From NCBI GenBank assembly GCA_900770835.1, contig CAAGLQ010000136.1:1-41493 (forward strand): 41,493 bases of DNA, in the 5' to 3' direction. Position 1 is the first letter of the stretch; every line of letters begins with the position of its first letter. The notes beneath the pieces are model-generated. The model was not told where the DNA came from and searched no databases. It was given only the letters and a program-made list of their open reading frames with translations. The stretch comes from an uncultured Parabacteroides sp. Lineage in GTDB: Bacteria > Bacteroidota > Bacteroidia > Bacteroidales > Tannerellaceae. Positions 24,063 through 32,104 of this stretch are shown here, one piece after another. A program made the translations under genes and the position numbers.

Positions 24063-25002
24063 TGTGGCAATAGGGTTCGCCACCCGTCTTTGCGTAATAT
24101 TTTTGATGATACTCCTCGCCGATCCAGAAGGGGGAGGCGGGGAGGAGCAGGGTGTTGACCTCATACCCTTTGCTGCGCAATAGATCGATCACGGCGAGGG
24201 CCGTGCGCTGTTGCTGCTCATCCTGATAGAAGATGCAACTGCGGTATTGCGGCCCTATATCACTGCCTACCCCGTCGGTCTGCGCCGGATCATGTATCTC
24301 AAAGAAGGCTTTGCAGAGCGTTTCGTAGCTCACCTGCGTATCGTCATATTCCACGAGGACAGCCTCCACATGGTGGGTCTTGTGGCCACGCACATCGGCG
24401 TAAGAGGGGAAACGCTCCTCTCCACCGGTATAGCCCACCAAGGTATGCTTCACCCCCGGGATCTTTTCCATCTCATGCTGTACGCCCCAGAAACAGCCTC
24501 CGGCGAAAATGGCTGTGGCGCAACCGGACTCCGGCTGATACAACTTGATTTGTGAGCACTCCTCGATAGCGGCCTTCACCATCTCCAACGCCTTGCCATG
24601 TTTCTTTTGCAGATCCGGATAGGCTTTACCACGGGCATAGTTATGTTGCAGGTCGTTGTATTTCACTTGCAGGGCAATGGGATTCCCTGACTGGATAATC
24701 GCTTGTACATAGTCGAAATAAGATGTTCCCTTTTCATGGGTGAGCCACCGGAGCGCATTAACGACCCCGACAGGTATGCCGGCTTGGAGCAGATCGTCGA
24801 AGGTGTAGTCGCTGTCCTCAATGACATCATGCAGGAACCCCGCCATTTTCTCCTCGTCTGTATGTCCCATCATCCCTACGGTGATCGGGTGCAGGATGGC
24901 CGGGTAACCCTCTCTGTCGAGCTGACCAGCATGGGCTTTCGTCGCGATCTGTAATGCGGTATCTATGGGGTGTTGCTTTTGCTTGTTAGTTGCTTTTTCC
25001 AT
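24043..25002 (-). CDS. msrA: HD-domain / peptide-methionine (S)-S-oxide reductase (MsrA) fusion
   Basis: This 319-residue protein has two parts. Residues 1-~150 are an HD-type domain related to the SpoT/RelA hydrolase fold: His39 in I-L-H-P-I, H58-D59 in F-L-H-D-V-I-E-D, and a later K-Y-N-D-L segment with a candidate metal-binding Asp. Residues ~160-319 are a full MsrA, with the catalytic motif G-G-C-F-W-G at Cys170 and the family segments G-Y-T-G-G and Y-R-S-C-I-F-Y. MsrA repairs the S-epimer of methionine sulfoxide. A free MsrA is normally ~180 residues, so the HD half is extra; its substrate is unknown. It has no signal peptide, so it is cytoplasmic. It lies 9 bases downstream of the oxidoreductase gene on the same strand. 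Confidence 0.88.
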   Translation of the reverse strand: MEKATNKQKQHPIDTALQIATKAHAGQLDREGYPAILHPITVGMMGHTDEEKMAGFLHDVIEDSDYTFDDLLQAGIPVGVVNALRWLTHEKGTSYFDYVQAIIQSGNPIALQVKYNDLQHNYARGKAYPDLQKKHGKALEMVKAAIEECSQIKLYQPESGCATAIFAGGCFWGVQHEMEKIPGVKHTLVGYTGGEERFPSYADVRGHKTHHVEAVLVEYDDTQVSYETLCKAFFEIHDPAQTDGVGSDIGPQYRSCIFYQDEQQQRTALAVIDLLRSKGYEVNTLLLPASPFWIGEEYHQKYYAKTGGEPYCHIRTKKF

Positions 25003-25011
25003 ATTTCTTGA

Positions 25012-26247
25012 TTAAAATTTCAATTCTTCCCAACCTTTGCGATAGGTGCGACAGACAAACTGATTGGCTGGCTCAAAATTGGTGATACGCATATTGGCGC
25101 CATCCCAAAGAAAGGTCTTGTTGCGACCCGGATAGATGTACGTCTCCCGATCTCCATAGATCTTGTCGTGGGCGATCTCTCTTTCCCGCATAAAGAAACT
25201 TCTCAGGATGAGGTTACCCATTAGTACGGTCTCAGTTAATGGACCTGCATATCCTTCAAAAGGAGACTCAACCTGTGCCTTATCATAGCCAGCAATGCAG
25301 GAGTCGATCCAGGTCCAGTAATGGCCATTTGTGCCGCCTTCGATGCGAGGATACTTGCGAGGTATGCCTACCTCTTTTTCAAATAAAGGATGCTTGTTTG
25401 CTTTTTGCCCTTTCGGCCAGAAACGTGGGTCAGAGCCTCCCCAACCACAAGAGACCATGCCTTTGGTACCTACAAATACAGTTGCTCCCTCTACATCGGT
25501 AATATCTAAATCGCCCATGGCACAGGTCATGTCTGTGTCTGGATCAATCTCTTCGAAACGCTCTGGCATGATACCTCCATCCATCCAATACAGATAGATT
25601 TCATCTCCATTCGCTTCGGGGAACTTGAAGCGGATGGAACTGGATACTGGACAACTCTCTGGATAGTATGCCTCTTGGAAATTGCCGGAATAGATGGTAG
25701 AGGCACTGCAGGAGACCTCCGTGGGATAACCTAATTGCAACAGTTTGAAAGGAGGACCAATGATATGGCACCCCATGTCGCCTAATGCACCTGTGCCAAA
25801 ACGCCACCAGCCTCGCCAATTGAAGGGGAGCAGGTTGTCGAAGTAGTCCACGTATTCCGCTGTACCCAACCAAAGATTCCAGTCCAGACCTGCAGGTATC
25901 GCAGGTTTATCGGTCGGCCAAGGAATGCCTTGAGGCCAAACTGGGCGGTTCGTCCAGCAATAGACCTTTTGAATCTCTCCGATTAGGTCTGTCTCGAACC
26001 ATTCTCGTAGGGTGCGCATGCCATCCGAGGAGTTACCTTGATCGCCCATCTGTGTGACCACTTTGTATCGTTTGGATGCCTCTGTCAGCATACGTGCCTC
26101 GTAAATATCATGAGCTATGGGTTTTTGCAGATAGACATGCTTACCCATTCGCATAGCGCCAAACGCTTGGATAGCCAATCCTAAGAACTTTCTTCGGGAA
26201 AGCTGTGAAGATGGGGACATCTGTTTGTTTGGTTTGCTGTTGTTCAT
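25012..26247 (-). CDS. Gfo/Idh/MocA-type oxidoreductase lacking its NAD-binding half
   Basis: This 411-residue protein begins with a Tat-like signal (S-R-R-K-F-L-G-L-A-I-Q-A-F) and jumps at residue ~29-30 straight into A-M-R-M-G-K-H-V-Y-L-Q-K-P, the conserved segment at the end of the Rossmann fold. The whole dinucleotide-binding part (G-x-G-x-x-G and about 90-120 residues) that should lie between is missing, in frame. The C-terminal domain is intact (Q-M-G-D-Q-G-N-S, R-P-V-W-P-Q-G, G-A-L-G-D-M-G-C-H-I). Members with Tat signals act on glycoside-type sugars in the periplasm with tightly bound NAD. Without the cofactor site this protein is probably inactive as a dehydrogenase, so it may be a decayed gene with an open frame, or a repurposed sugar-binding protein. 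It is divergent from the AraC regulator gene. Confidence 0.8.
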   Translation of the reverse strand: MNNSKPNKQMSPSSQLSRRKFLGLAIQAFGAMRMGKHVYLQKPIAHDIYEARMLTEASKRYKVVTQMGDQGNSSDGMRTLREWFETDLIGEIQKVYCWTNRPVWPQGIPWPTDKPAIPAGLDWNLWLGTAEYVDYFDNLLPFNWRGWWRFGTGALGDMGCHIIGPPFKLLQLGYPTEVSCSASTIYSGNFQEAYYPESCPVSSSIRFKFPEANGDEIYLYWMDGGIMPERFEEIDPDTDMTCAMGDLDITDVEGATVFVGTKGMVSCGWGGSDPRFWPKGQKANKHPLFEKEVGIPRKYPRIEGGTNGHYWTWIDSCIAGYDKAQVESPFEGYAGPLTETVLMGNLILRSFFMREREIAHDKIYGDRETYIYPGRNKTFLWDGANMRITNFEPANQFVCRTYRKGWEELKF

Positions 26248-26447
26248 GATAATAGGAATTGAAAAGGAGTTACTGTGTTGTCACTCTTTTGCTGCAAAAT
26301 TATTAAGATTTCTCTCAGTAGAGAAATGAAACACACTATTTTTGTCTATTCTCAAACGGGATCAGAGTTGGTAAGTCCTGCCAGAGACAAAATAAGGTCG
26401 GTATCGCTCACATTCGAGATAGGCAAGATAAAATGCGTCCATTTCGT

Positions 26448-26476
26448 TTTGCCAATGGGCAAATTTCGTATTTTTG
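26448..26476 (+). promoter_or_regulatory. promoter of the membrane AraC gene, with a palindrome over its -33 region
   Basis: TATTTTTG (26469-26476) fits the -7 consensus, with TTTG at 26448 spaced 17 bases (slightly short). TTTGCC-AATG-GGCAAA (26448-26463) is a perfect 6-bp inverted repeat covering the -33 element. This places transcription start near 26483, which agrees with the ATG at 26524 and not with earlier in-frame starts. Confidence 0.4.
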
Positions 26477-26523
26477 CGATAATTTTTATTATATACTTTT
26501 GTGTTATATTGTTTGTTCATCGT

Positions 26524-27648
26524 ATGGATCAATCGTTGTATAGTTATTCGCTCTATATAGCCTTGCCGTTAATGTTGTTTTTTGGGTTTCACATGTTGCT
26601 CGCACGGGTTCCCGAGAAGAAGATTTATGCTAACTATTTGTTGTCGCGGCGATTGATGGGTACAGCGTTACTCATTCTTGCGGCAAACTATTCTGTGCAT
26701 CTCTTTTTTGCCATACGTCTGAGAGACTTGAATGCCACTATATTAATGAATTTGGTCACTTATTTCCTTTGCTATTGGCTATTTAGCTCTGCCCTGATGA
26801 CACTGCTTGACAATCACTACATCACACGCCTTCGATTGACCCATCATATAGTTATGTGGCTGGTATTTGTGGCATTGTCACATGTGATGTTGTTATGTAT
26901 CCCTGACGTAAAGATGCGATCATGGTGCACGATAGCCCTGGCTGCATGGTTAGTGGCATACGGTCTGTTTCTCTCTGTCCGTTTGCTGCGAACCTATGCC
27001 CGTTCGATAAAGATGTTTGAGAACACCCATTCTGATGACATTGGTGCCTATATCCGCTGGTTGTCCGTTTTTACCTACTGGGCTATTGGGTTTGGCGTGA
27101 GCTGTGGAGTGCTGACATTCTTGCCCGATAAATATGTTTTTATTTGGATCTTGTCATCAGTCCCTTTTTATATCTATCTCTATTGCTGTTATCAGAATTA
27201 TATGTTGTTTTACGAGAAGGTGGAGAATGCATTTCAAGAAGATAGCGAGATGACTGCGCTGGATACTACTTTCCAACCAGACCCCGCTATTGGCTGTGAT
27301 GAGGTCCCCGCTTATCATTCAGATATTGCACGACGTGTTAAGGAGTGGATCGATAACGAAGGCTATCGCCAGCCAGGGGTTACCTTGAATGAGCTGTCGC
27401 TGCAACTCTGTACTAATCGCACTTATCTGTCGGAATACATCCATAGTGTCTATCAAGTGAGTTTTCGTGATTGGATCACTGTGCTGCGCATTGAATATGC
27501 CAAATGCATGATGAAACAACAGCCACAACTCAAAATTCAGGAGATTTCGGAGAACTCGGGTTTTCTTTCTTTAAGCCATTTCATCCGCACTTTTAGCGAG
27601 AAAGAGGGCTGTTCGCCGGCACGGTGGCGCAAGAGCCAAATGGCGTGA
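26524..27648 (+). CDS. membrane-anchored AraC-family transcription regulator
   Basis: I start at ATG 26524 (M-D-Q-S-L-Y) because the upstream part of the open frame is non-coding-like and contains the promoter. The 374-residue protein has about seven hydrophobic segments in the first ~230 residues, then a cytoplasmic linker and an AraC double HTH in the last ~100 residues (V-T-L-N-E-L-S-L-Q-L-C-T-N-R-T-Y-L-S-E-Y, then I-Q-E-I-S-E-N-S-G-F-L-S-L-S-H-F). This is a common Bacteroidales design in which a membrane sensor controls nearby genes. It stands between the divergent oxidoreductase gene and the downstream lipoprotein operon and could regulate either. The ligand is unknown. Confidence 0.88.
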   Translation: MDQSLYSYSLYIALPLMLFFGFHMLLARVPEKKIYANYLLSRRLMGTALLILAANYSVHLFFAIRLRDLNATILMNLVTYFLCYWLFSSALMTLLDNHYITRLRLTHHIVMWLVFVALSHVMLLCIPDVKMRSWCTIALAAWLVAYGLFLSVRLLRTYARSIKMFENTHSDDIGAYIRWLSVFTYWAIGFGVSCGVLTFLPDKYVFIWILSSVPFYIYLYCCYQNYMLFYEKVENAFQEDSEMTALDTTFQPDPAIGCDEVPAYHSDIARRVKEWIDNEGYRQPGVTLNELSLQLCTNRTYLSEYIHSVYQVSFRDWITVLRIEYAKCMMKQQPQLKIQEISENSGFLSLSHFIRTFSEKEGCSPARWRKSQMA

Positions 27649-27789
27649 ACTGCGCTTATAGGTATGTCTGAACAGCAAATTGACGAATAGGCAATTCGAG
27701 ATTATTGCGTATTTATCAAAAATATGCCATCTTTTCAAAATATGGAGAGGTGGCTTTTTGATGCTGGGCTTTCATTTGGCAAGGCTTAC

Positions 27790-27797
27790 TATATTTG
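27790..27797 (+). promoter_or_regulatory. -7 box of the lipoprotein operon
   Basis: TATATTTG matches the -7 consensus and lies 66 bases before the ATG of the amide hydrolase. No TTTG stands at the ideal -33 distance, so an activator (for example the adjacent AraC protein) may be needed. Confidence 0.4.
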
Positions 27798-27863
27798 CAT
27801 GATTCATTGGCTTGTTCAGGTCTATTAACAAATAACATATTAATAATACGTAAATCTATAATT

Positions 27864-29093
27864 ATGGCTACAATCAGTTTCGCAAAGTCGAAAAGAACGC
27901 TGCTTTTGTGCGGTATGCTGTTGTTCATGCTTATTTTCGCTGCTTGCGGTGATGATGATCCTTTCATCCCTACACCTACTCCAACTTCAAACGATGCTGT
28001 TATGATTTTGGATAAAGACAAACGGGAGATGATCTATTCGCTGGTGGATCTTGAGGGCAACAAAGGACGCATCTATGAGATGACTTACACTGTGGATTAC
28101 GAGCTCGATGAGGCATTGAAATATAACATCGACGGCACGGATCGCCTGAAGATGTTCGTTGCGGAATACCTTATGGACACTGTCCCTCCGACTAAGGATA
28201 TACCCCTTTTTTATAGCGCTGGATGCAGTGCTTTTGCCTGCCCAGACGAGTCGACGGGCGATTACCAGATGGGTAGAAACTTTGATTTCAATCATTTTGA
28301 TCCAGATACGAAAGAACGCATCATGATCCCTGCGATTGTTGTTCATACTGCCCCAAAGGGAGGCAAAAAGTCGGTCTCTTTTGTGGATGGCCAATTCGTC
28401 GATTACAAAAGTGGATTTTACACGGATGGAGAATCAGACCTCTCGATGTTAATCGCTTTGCCTTACCTGCTGTTGGACGGTATCAACGAGGATGGTTTTG
28501 CGGTTAGCGTACTGAAACTGGACGGCCTGCCCACACAACAACAGGATCTCGTCGAGAGCAAGAATACAATCTTTACGAGTGTGGCCATGCGTATGCTGCT
28601 TGACAGGGCGGGATCGGTCAAGGAGGCTGTTGGTATGTTGAGAGATTTTAATATGTGTATGGATAAGGATACCACAGCAAGTTATCATTTTTTCATGGCA
28701 GATGCTACCGGTGATTACGCCATAGTGGAATATACCAACCCGGATATCTCGCTTAATCCTGACACGATGGAAGTTCTCAATGGCGTAGACACCTTGCGTT
28801 GCACCACAAACTTTTACGTGTCTCCCACAATGATCGATACACCCTATGGGTATTGGTCAACACATGGCAAAGAACGCTATGATGATTTGAGAGATGGCTT
28901 GTATGATCATAACTATAAAATGACTCCAGAGGAGGCAATGGATCTCTTGCGAGTGGTCGCCCAAGGTCCTTATGGTGATCAGAGTTCTACGGGATTTACC
29001 CAGTGGTCTGAACTCTTCAACCTTAGCCAAAGGAGAGTGACTATGTCTATTCTCAGGGAGTGGGATAAGAGATTTGAATTTGGTATAGAATAA
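27864..29093 (+). CDS. lipoprotein of the linear amide C-N hydrolase (choloylglycine hydrolase / acylase) family
   Basis: I choose ATG 27864 because it gives a lipoprotein signal with lipobox F-A-A-C at Cys28 followed by G-D-D-D and a Pro/Thr linker. A TTG-initiated longer frame overlaps the -7 box. The 409-residue product carries G-C-S-A-F-A (Cys121) followed by G-R-N-F-D-F-N, the nucleophile and downstream asparagine/aspartate pattern of the Ntn-hydrolase family that includes bile-salt hydrolase and penicillin V acylase. Usually this Cys becomes the N-terminus after autoprocessing, but here about 90 residues lie between lipobox and Cys, so processing would free the enzyme from its lipid anchor or the Cys acts in place. 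The substrate is some amide (acyl-amino acid, lactone or peptide) at the cell surface. Confidence 0.75.
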   Translation: MATISFAKSKRTLLLCGMLLFMLIFAACGDDDPFIPTPTPTSNDAVMILDKDKREMIYSLVDLEGNKGRIYEMTYTVDYELDEALKYNIDGTDRLKMFVAEYLMDTVPPTKDIPLFYSAGCSAFACPDESTGDYQMGRNFDFNHFDPDTKERIMIPAIVVHTAPKGGKKSVSFVDGQFVDYKSGFYTDGESDLSMLIALPYLLLDGINEDGFAVSVLKLDGLPTQQQDLVESKNTIFTSVAMRMLLDRAGSVKEAVGMLRDFNMCMDKDTTASYHFFMADATGDYAIVEYTNPDISLNPDTMEVLNGVDTLRCTTNFYVSPTMIDTPYGYWSTHGKERYDDLRDGLYDHNYKMTPEEAMDLLRVVAQGPYGDQSSTGFTQWSELFNLSQRRVTMSILREWDKRFEFGIE

Positions 29094-29124
29094 TTCAGAT
29101 GTAGATATTAACGCCGTAAGGAGC

Positions 29125-32103
29125 ATGAACAAATGGATCTATAAGATTGTCCTCGCACTCAGTGTATGGGCAGTGGCCAGTTGCTCTGATGATGAGCGCG
29201 TTCCGGATATAATTCCACCGTCGGATGTGGACGCATATTATGGCGAGTATAATTTGGTGAAGCTGAAAGAATCGATGAGCAGCTTCAGATATGCCGATTT
29301 CGTGTGCGAGATAAGAACGGAAAGCGGAGATTTGATACGTCGTGAGGGAAGTCATGTGCGCATCAATGGCCAGTCAGAATTGCGTTTTACTGTAGGGCTA
29401 TGTTCGGGTACCTACCGTCTGCTACGCCTTCTCGCTCCCGAGGTGGGATCTATTTCTAACGACACCACATGGGTGGAATATGGGTTGGGTTGCCGCATTC
29501 AGATAGGTACTAATGTAGACTCTACGATGGTCATGGAGGAGTATGACAAGAGCATTGGCCTTTATGGAAAGGGTACGAAATCCAATCCTTACATTGTCTC
29601 TAGCAGCGATCATTTTAGAGCCATACGAGACTTTACGAACGATATGACAACCAACAAAGAGTTGCTCGATTCGACCTATTTTGATCAACAGGCCGACATT
29701 GACATGGGTTTTGCATCGTTCAAAGCCGGTGGCGATATGGGATGGCTTCCGATTGGTAATTTGACTAACTGCCCGTTTCGTGGCATTTACAATGGAAATA
29801 ACTATGCCATCAGCAATCTGAATATCGATCGCTCCACCGATCGCACAAACACCAGTATAGGCCTCTTCGGCTTTGCGGAAAACGCACTTTTCAAAAACGT
29901 AGTCATGAAGTCGGCTAAAATTCATGGTCACATGGGTGTGGGCTCGTTGTTGGGGTGCGCCGTAGCCGTGGGTGATGAGCGTGCGAGTGTAGCGGTGGTT
30001 GACTGCACAGTCGAGAACAGCACTATCTCTGCTGGCCAGGATGGCTTTGCGGTAGGAGGCCTGGTAGGTATGGTAGATGAGAGCACGGATGTCATGATCA
30101 ACAACTGCACCAATATCAACACCAACGTGTCGGGCGACTATTGCGTGGGCGGCTTACTTGGCGGTGGTGGTAGATACTCGCGTTCCGTACTGAAGAAGTG
30201 TACCAATAACGGCAGCATCTCGGCTAATTTCACCGGAGCCGGTGGTATTGTAGGCTCGGTTGACTCGCTGTTGATAGCAAGTTGCACCAACAGCGGAACC
30301 GTGAATGGAGCTGTCAAATACAATAACTCAGCAGATGACGGTTGCCTCGGTGCTGGAGGTATTGCCGGAGGTTCGGGCTCGGCTATTGTCGTTGCTTGCG
30401 GCAATACAGCCAGCGTTAAAGGACATACTGGTGTGGGAGGTATTATAGGTAGCACACGCATTTGCCGAGATGAGAAAGAGGGTTTGATATTTAATGACAT
30501 CTCTGCTCAATCATGCTATAATAAGGGTGACATCAGCGGTTATACCTCTGTGGGTGGTATTGTAGGAGAGGCTCAATTTGGCTGCTATTCCGTTTACAAC
30601 ACAGGTCAGGTTGAGGCTACCTACGAGAGGGCGCATGTGGGTGGTATAGCGGGTAACACTTCTATTGCCGTGCTTTACGATGCCTTGAACGCAGGAACGG
30701 TGCTTGGCAACAAGGTGGGTTGCGCAGGAGGTGTGATAGGCAAGACCGTTTGGGGCAATCTCTATGTCTGCCAAAACGTAGGTGAGGTTAATGTCGACGC
30801 ACGGTATGCTGGTGGCATCATCGGGCTGGCCGGCAATTATACCGTGGCGAATTATTGTGGAAACTACGGTCAAGTATCCAACACTGCCAGCAACTCATTG
30901 ACAGGAGGTGTGATTGGTGAGATCGGTGATCCGAAAAGTTGGTCGCCTGAAGACATCGCACTCTGTGTGATAGGTGCTGCGGAGGTCGTTCTCGGCGTGG
31001 CTTCACCTATAATTAGCTTCAGTGGCGAAGCCCTTCAAGGTACGGAGTATGCGTATCTGTCTGGTTTCATTTATGTGATGCACATTGGCGAGAAAGCACT
31101 TGACGGTTTGACTTTTGCATACGATGTCATCTACGGTTTGGGATTTGGCATCGCAAAAATGTTTACCGCCGAGGAGCTTGGAGTACCAGAGGCGGAAATG
31201 AAGGCGGAATTTGACAAGAACCACAAGGAACTGAAGGATGAGATGAAAAATAGACTCAGCAAGGTGGATTTCAATAACATCCTTGCATCCAACCTCAATG
31301 TCGCATGCCTTCACAATTATATAGACAACCTGAATAAGGTCTGTGAGTCATACGAGAAAGAGGATAATGCCAAAGCGGTGAACTATAATATGAACAATGC
31401 CCGAGAGAAGCGTTACAAGACATTGAGTCACGGTGAGAAGATTAAGAAAATCACCCATTTAGCAGTATCCGGTGTGGCTGTGATTCTCTGCACTGCCGCA
31501 TTCTTTGTCGGCGTGGCTGCCACTGATGGATTAATCAGTCCTGTTGCCCCCATGATCATTGGTTTCATTGGAACTTATATTGGAGGAGTAAACGCTATCA
31601 CTGAGAGTTGCTTAAATTTCAAGCAAAACGTGGTGGTGGTGAGCCAATGTGTCAATATCGGAACCATCAAGGCCAGCCAAGCCCAATATGTGGGAGGTGT
31701 GATTGGCAATGCCCATCAGAATTGCTATATCAATGACTGCCTAAACGCCGGTAACTACATAGGGAAAATATCAGCGAGTGGAGGATTGGTCGGACATGCC
31801 AGTGCGGATTGTGACGTGACCAACTGTCTCAATGTAGGAAGTGACTGGGCTTCTCCTATCGTAGGCGAGGAGCATAGCGCAAATCTTTTAAACAACTATT
31901 ATTATGACAAGCAACTGGATTCCAGTACGGAAGGTGGATATGATGTTCGTGCCGAGGGTTTATCGCTGAAAGATCTGTGCAATCCCTCCAGATATTATAA
32001 ATGGAATATGAAAGACTCTACATCAATTTGGGCCGTAACTCCAAAGGAGGGTTATTTCCCTATTCCCATGAATTCTGAAATGCAAAAACCTAAAAAAGAA
32101 TAA
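29125..32103 (+). CDS. large GLUG-repeat lipoprotein with an inserted hydrophobic helical domain
   Basis: This 992-residue lipoprotein has lipobox A-V-A-S-C (Cys20) followed by S-D-D-E, and an AAGGAG ribosome site. Residues about 150-600 and 835-965 carry GLUG-type β-helix repeats of the form V/A-G-G-I-V/A-G followed by Cys/Asn-rich turns (for example V-G-G-L-V-G-M, then I-N-N-C-T-N). Between about 600 and 835 the repeats stop and a different domain is inserted. It has two hydrophobic stretches near 608-675, a charged amphipathic middle (E-F-D-K-N-H-K-E-L-K-D-E-M-K), and a long hydrophobic hairpin near 770-820 (V-S-G-V-A-V-I-L-C-T-A-A-F-F-V-G-V-A). GLUG proteins are typically surface or adhesin-like; the inserted part is unassigned. 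The gene follows the hydrolase by 31 bases and precedes a second GLUG gene by 1 base. Confidence 0.8.
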   Translation: MNKWIYKIVLALSVWAVASCSDDERVPDIIPPSDVDAYYGEYNLVKLKESMSSFRYADFVCEIRTESGDLIRREGSHVRINGQSELRFTVGLCSGTYRLLRLLAPEVGSISNDTTWVEYGLGCRIQIGTNVDSTMVMEEYDKSIGLYGKGTKSNPYIVSSSDHFRAIRDFTNDMTTNKELLDSTYFDQQADIDMGFASFKAGGDMGWLPIGNLTNCPFRGIYNGNNYAISNLNIDRSTDRTNTSIGLFGFAENALFKNVVMKSAKIHGHMGVGSLLGCAVAVGDERASVAVVDCTVENSTISAGQDGFAVGGLVGMVDESTDVMINNCTNINTNVSGDYCVGGLLGGGGRYSRSVLKKCTNNGSISANFTGAGGIVGSVDSLLIASCTNSGTVNGAVKYNNSADDGCLGAGGIAGGSGSAIVVACGNTASVKGHTGVGGIIGSTRICRDEKEGLIFNDISAQSCYNKGDISGYTSVGGIVGEAQFGCYSVYNTGQVEATYERAHVGGIAGNTSIAVLYDALNAGTVLGNKVGCAGGVIGKTVWGNLYVCQNVGEVNVDARYAGGIIGLAGNYTVANYCGNYGQVSNTASNSLTGGVIGEIGDPKSWSPEDIALCVIGAAEVVLGVASPIISFSGEALQGTEYAYLSGFIYVMHIGEKALDGLTFAYDVIYGLGFGIAKMFTAEELGVPEAEMKAEFDKNHKELKDEMKNRLSKVDFNNILASNLNVACLHNYIDNLNKVCESYEKEDNAKAVNYNMNNAREKRYKTLSHGEKIKKITHLAVSGVAVILCTAAFFVGVAATDGLISPVAPMIIGFIGTYIGGVNAITESCLNFKQNVVVVSQCVNIGTIKASQAQYVGGVIGNAHQNCYINDCLNAGNYIGKISASGGLVGHASADCDVTNCLNVGSDWASPIVGEEHSANLLNNYYYDKQLDSSTEGGYDVRAEGLSLKDLCNPSRYYKWNMKDSTSIWAVTPKEGYFPIPMNSEMQKPKKE

Positions 32104-32104
32104 G

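Noticed and set aside
26275..26523. N-terminal extension of the AraC regulator from a GTG at 26275
   Set aside because: The extension contains a -7 box and a palindrome, and reads unlike a protein; the membrane domain starts naturally at the ATG at 26524.
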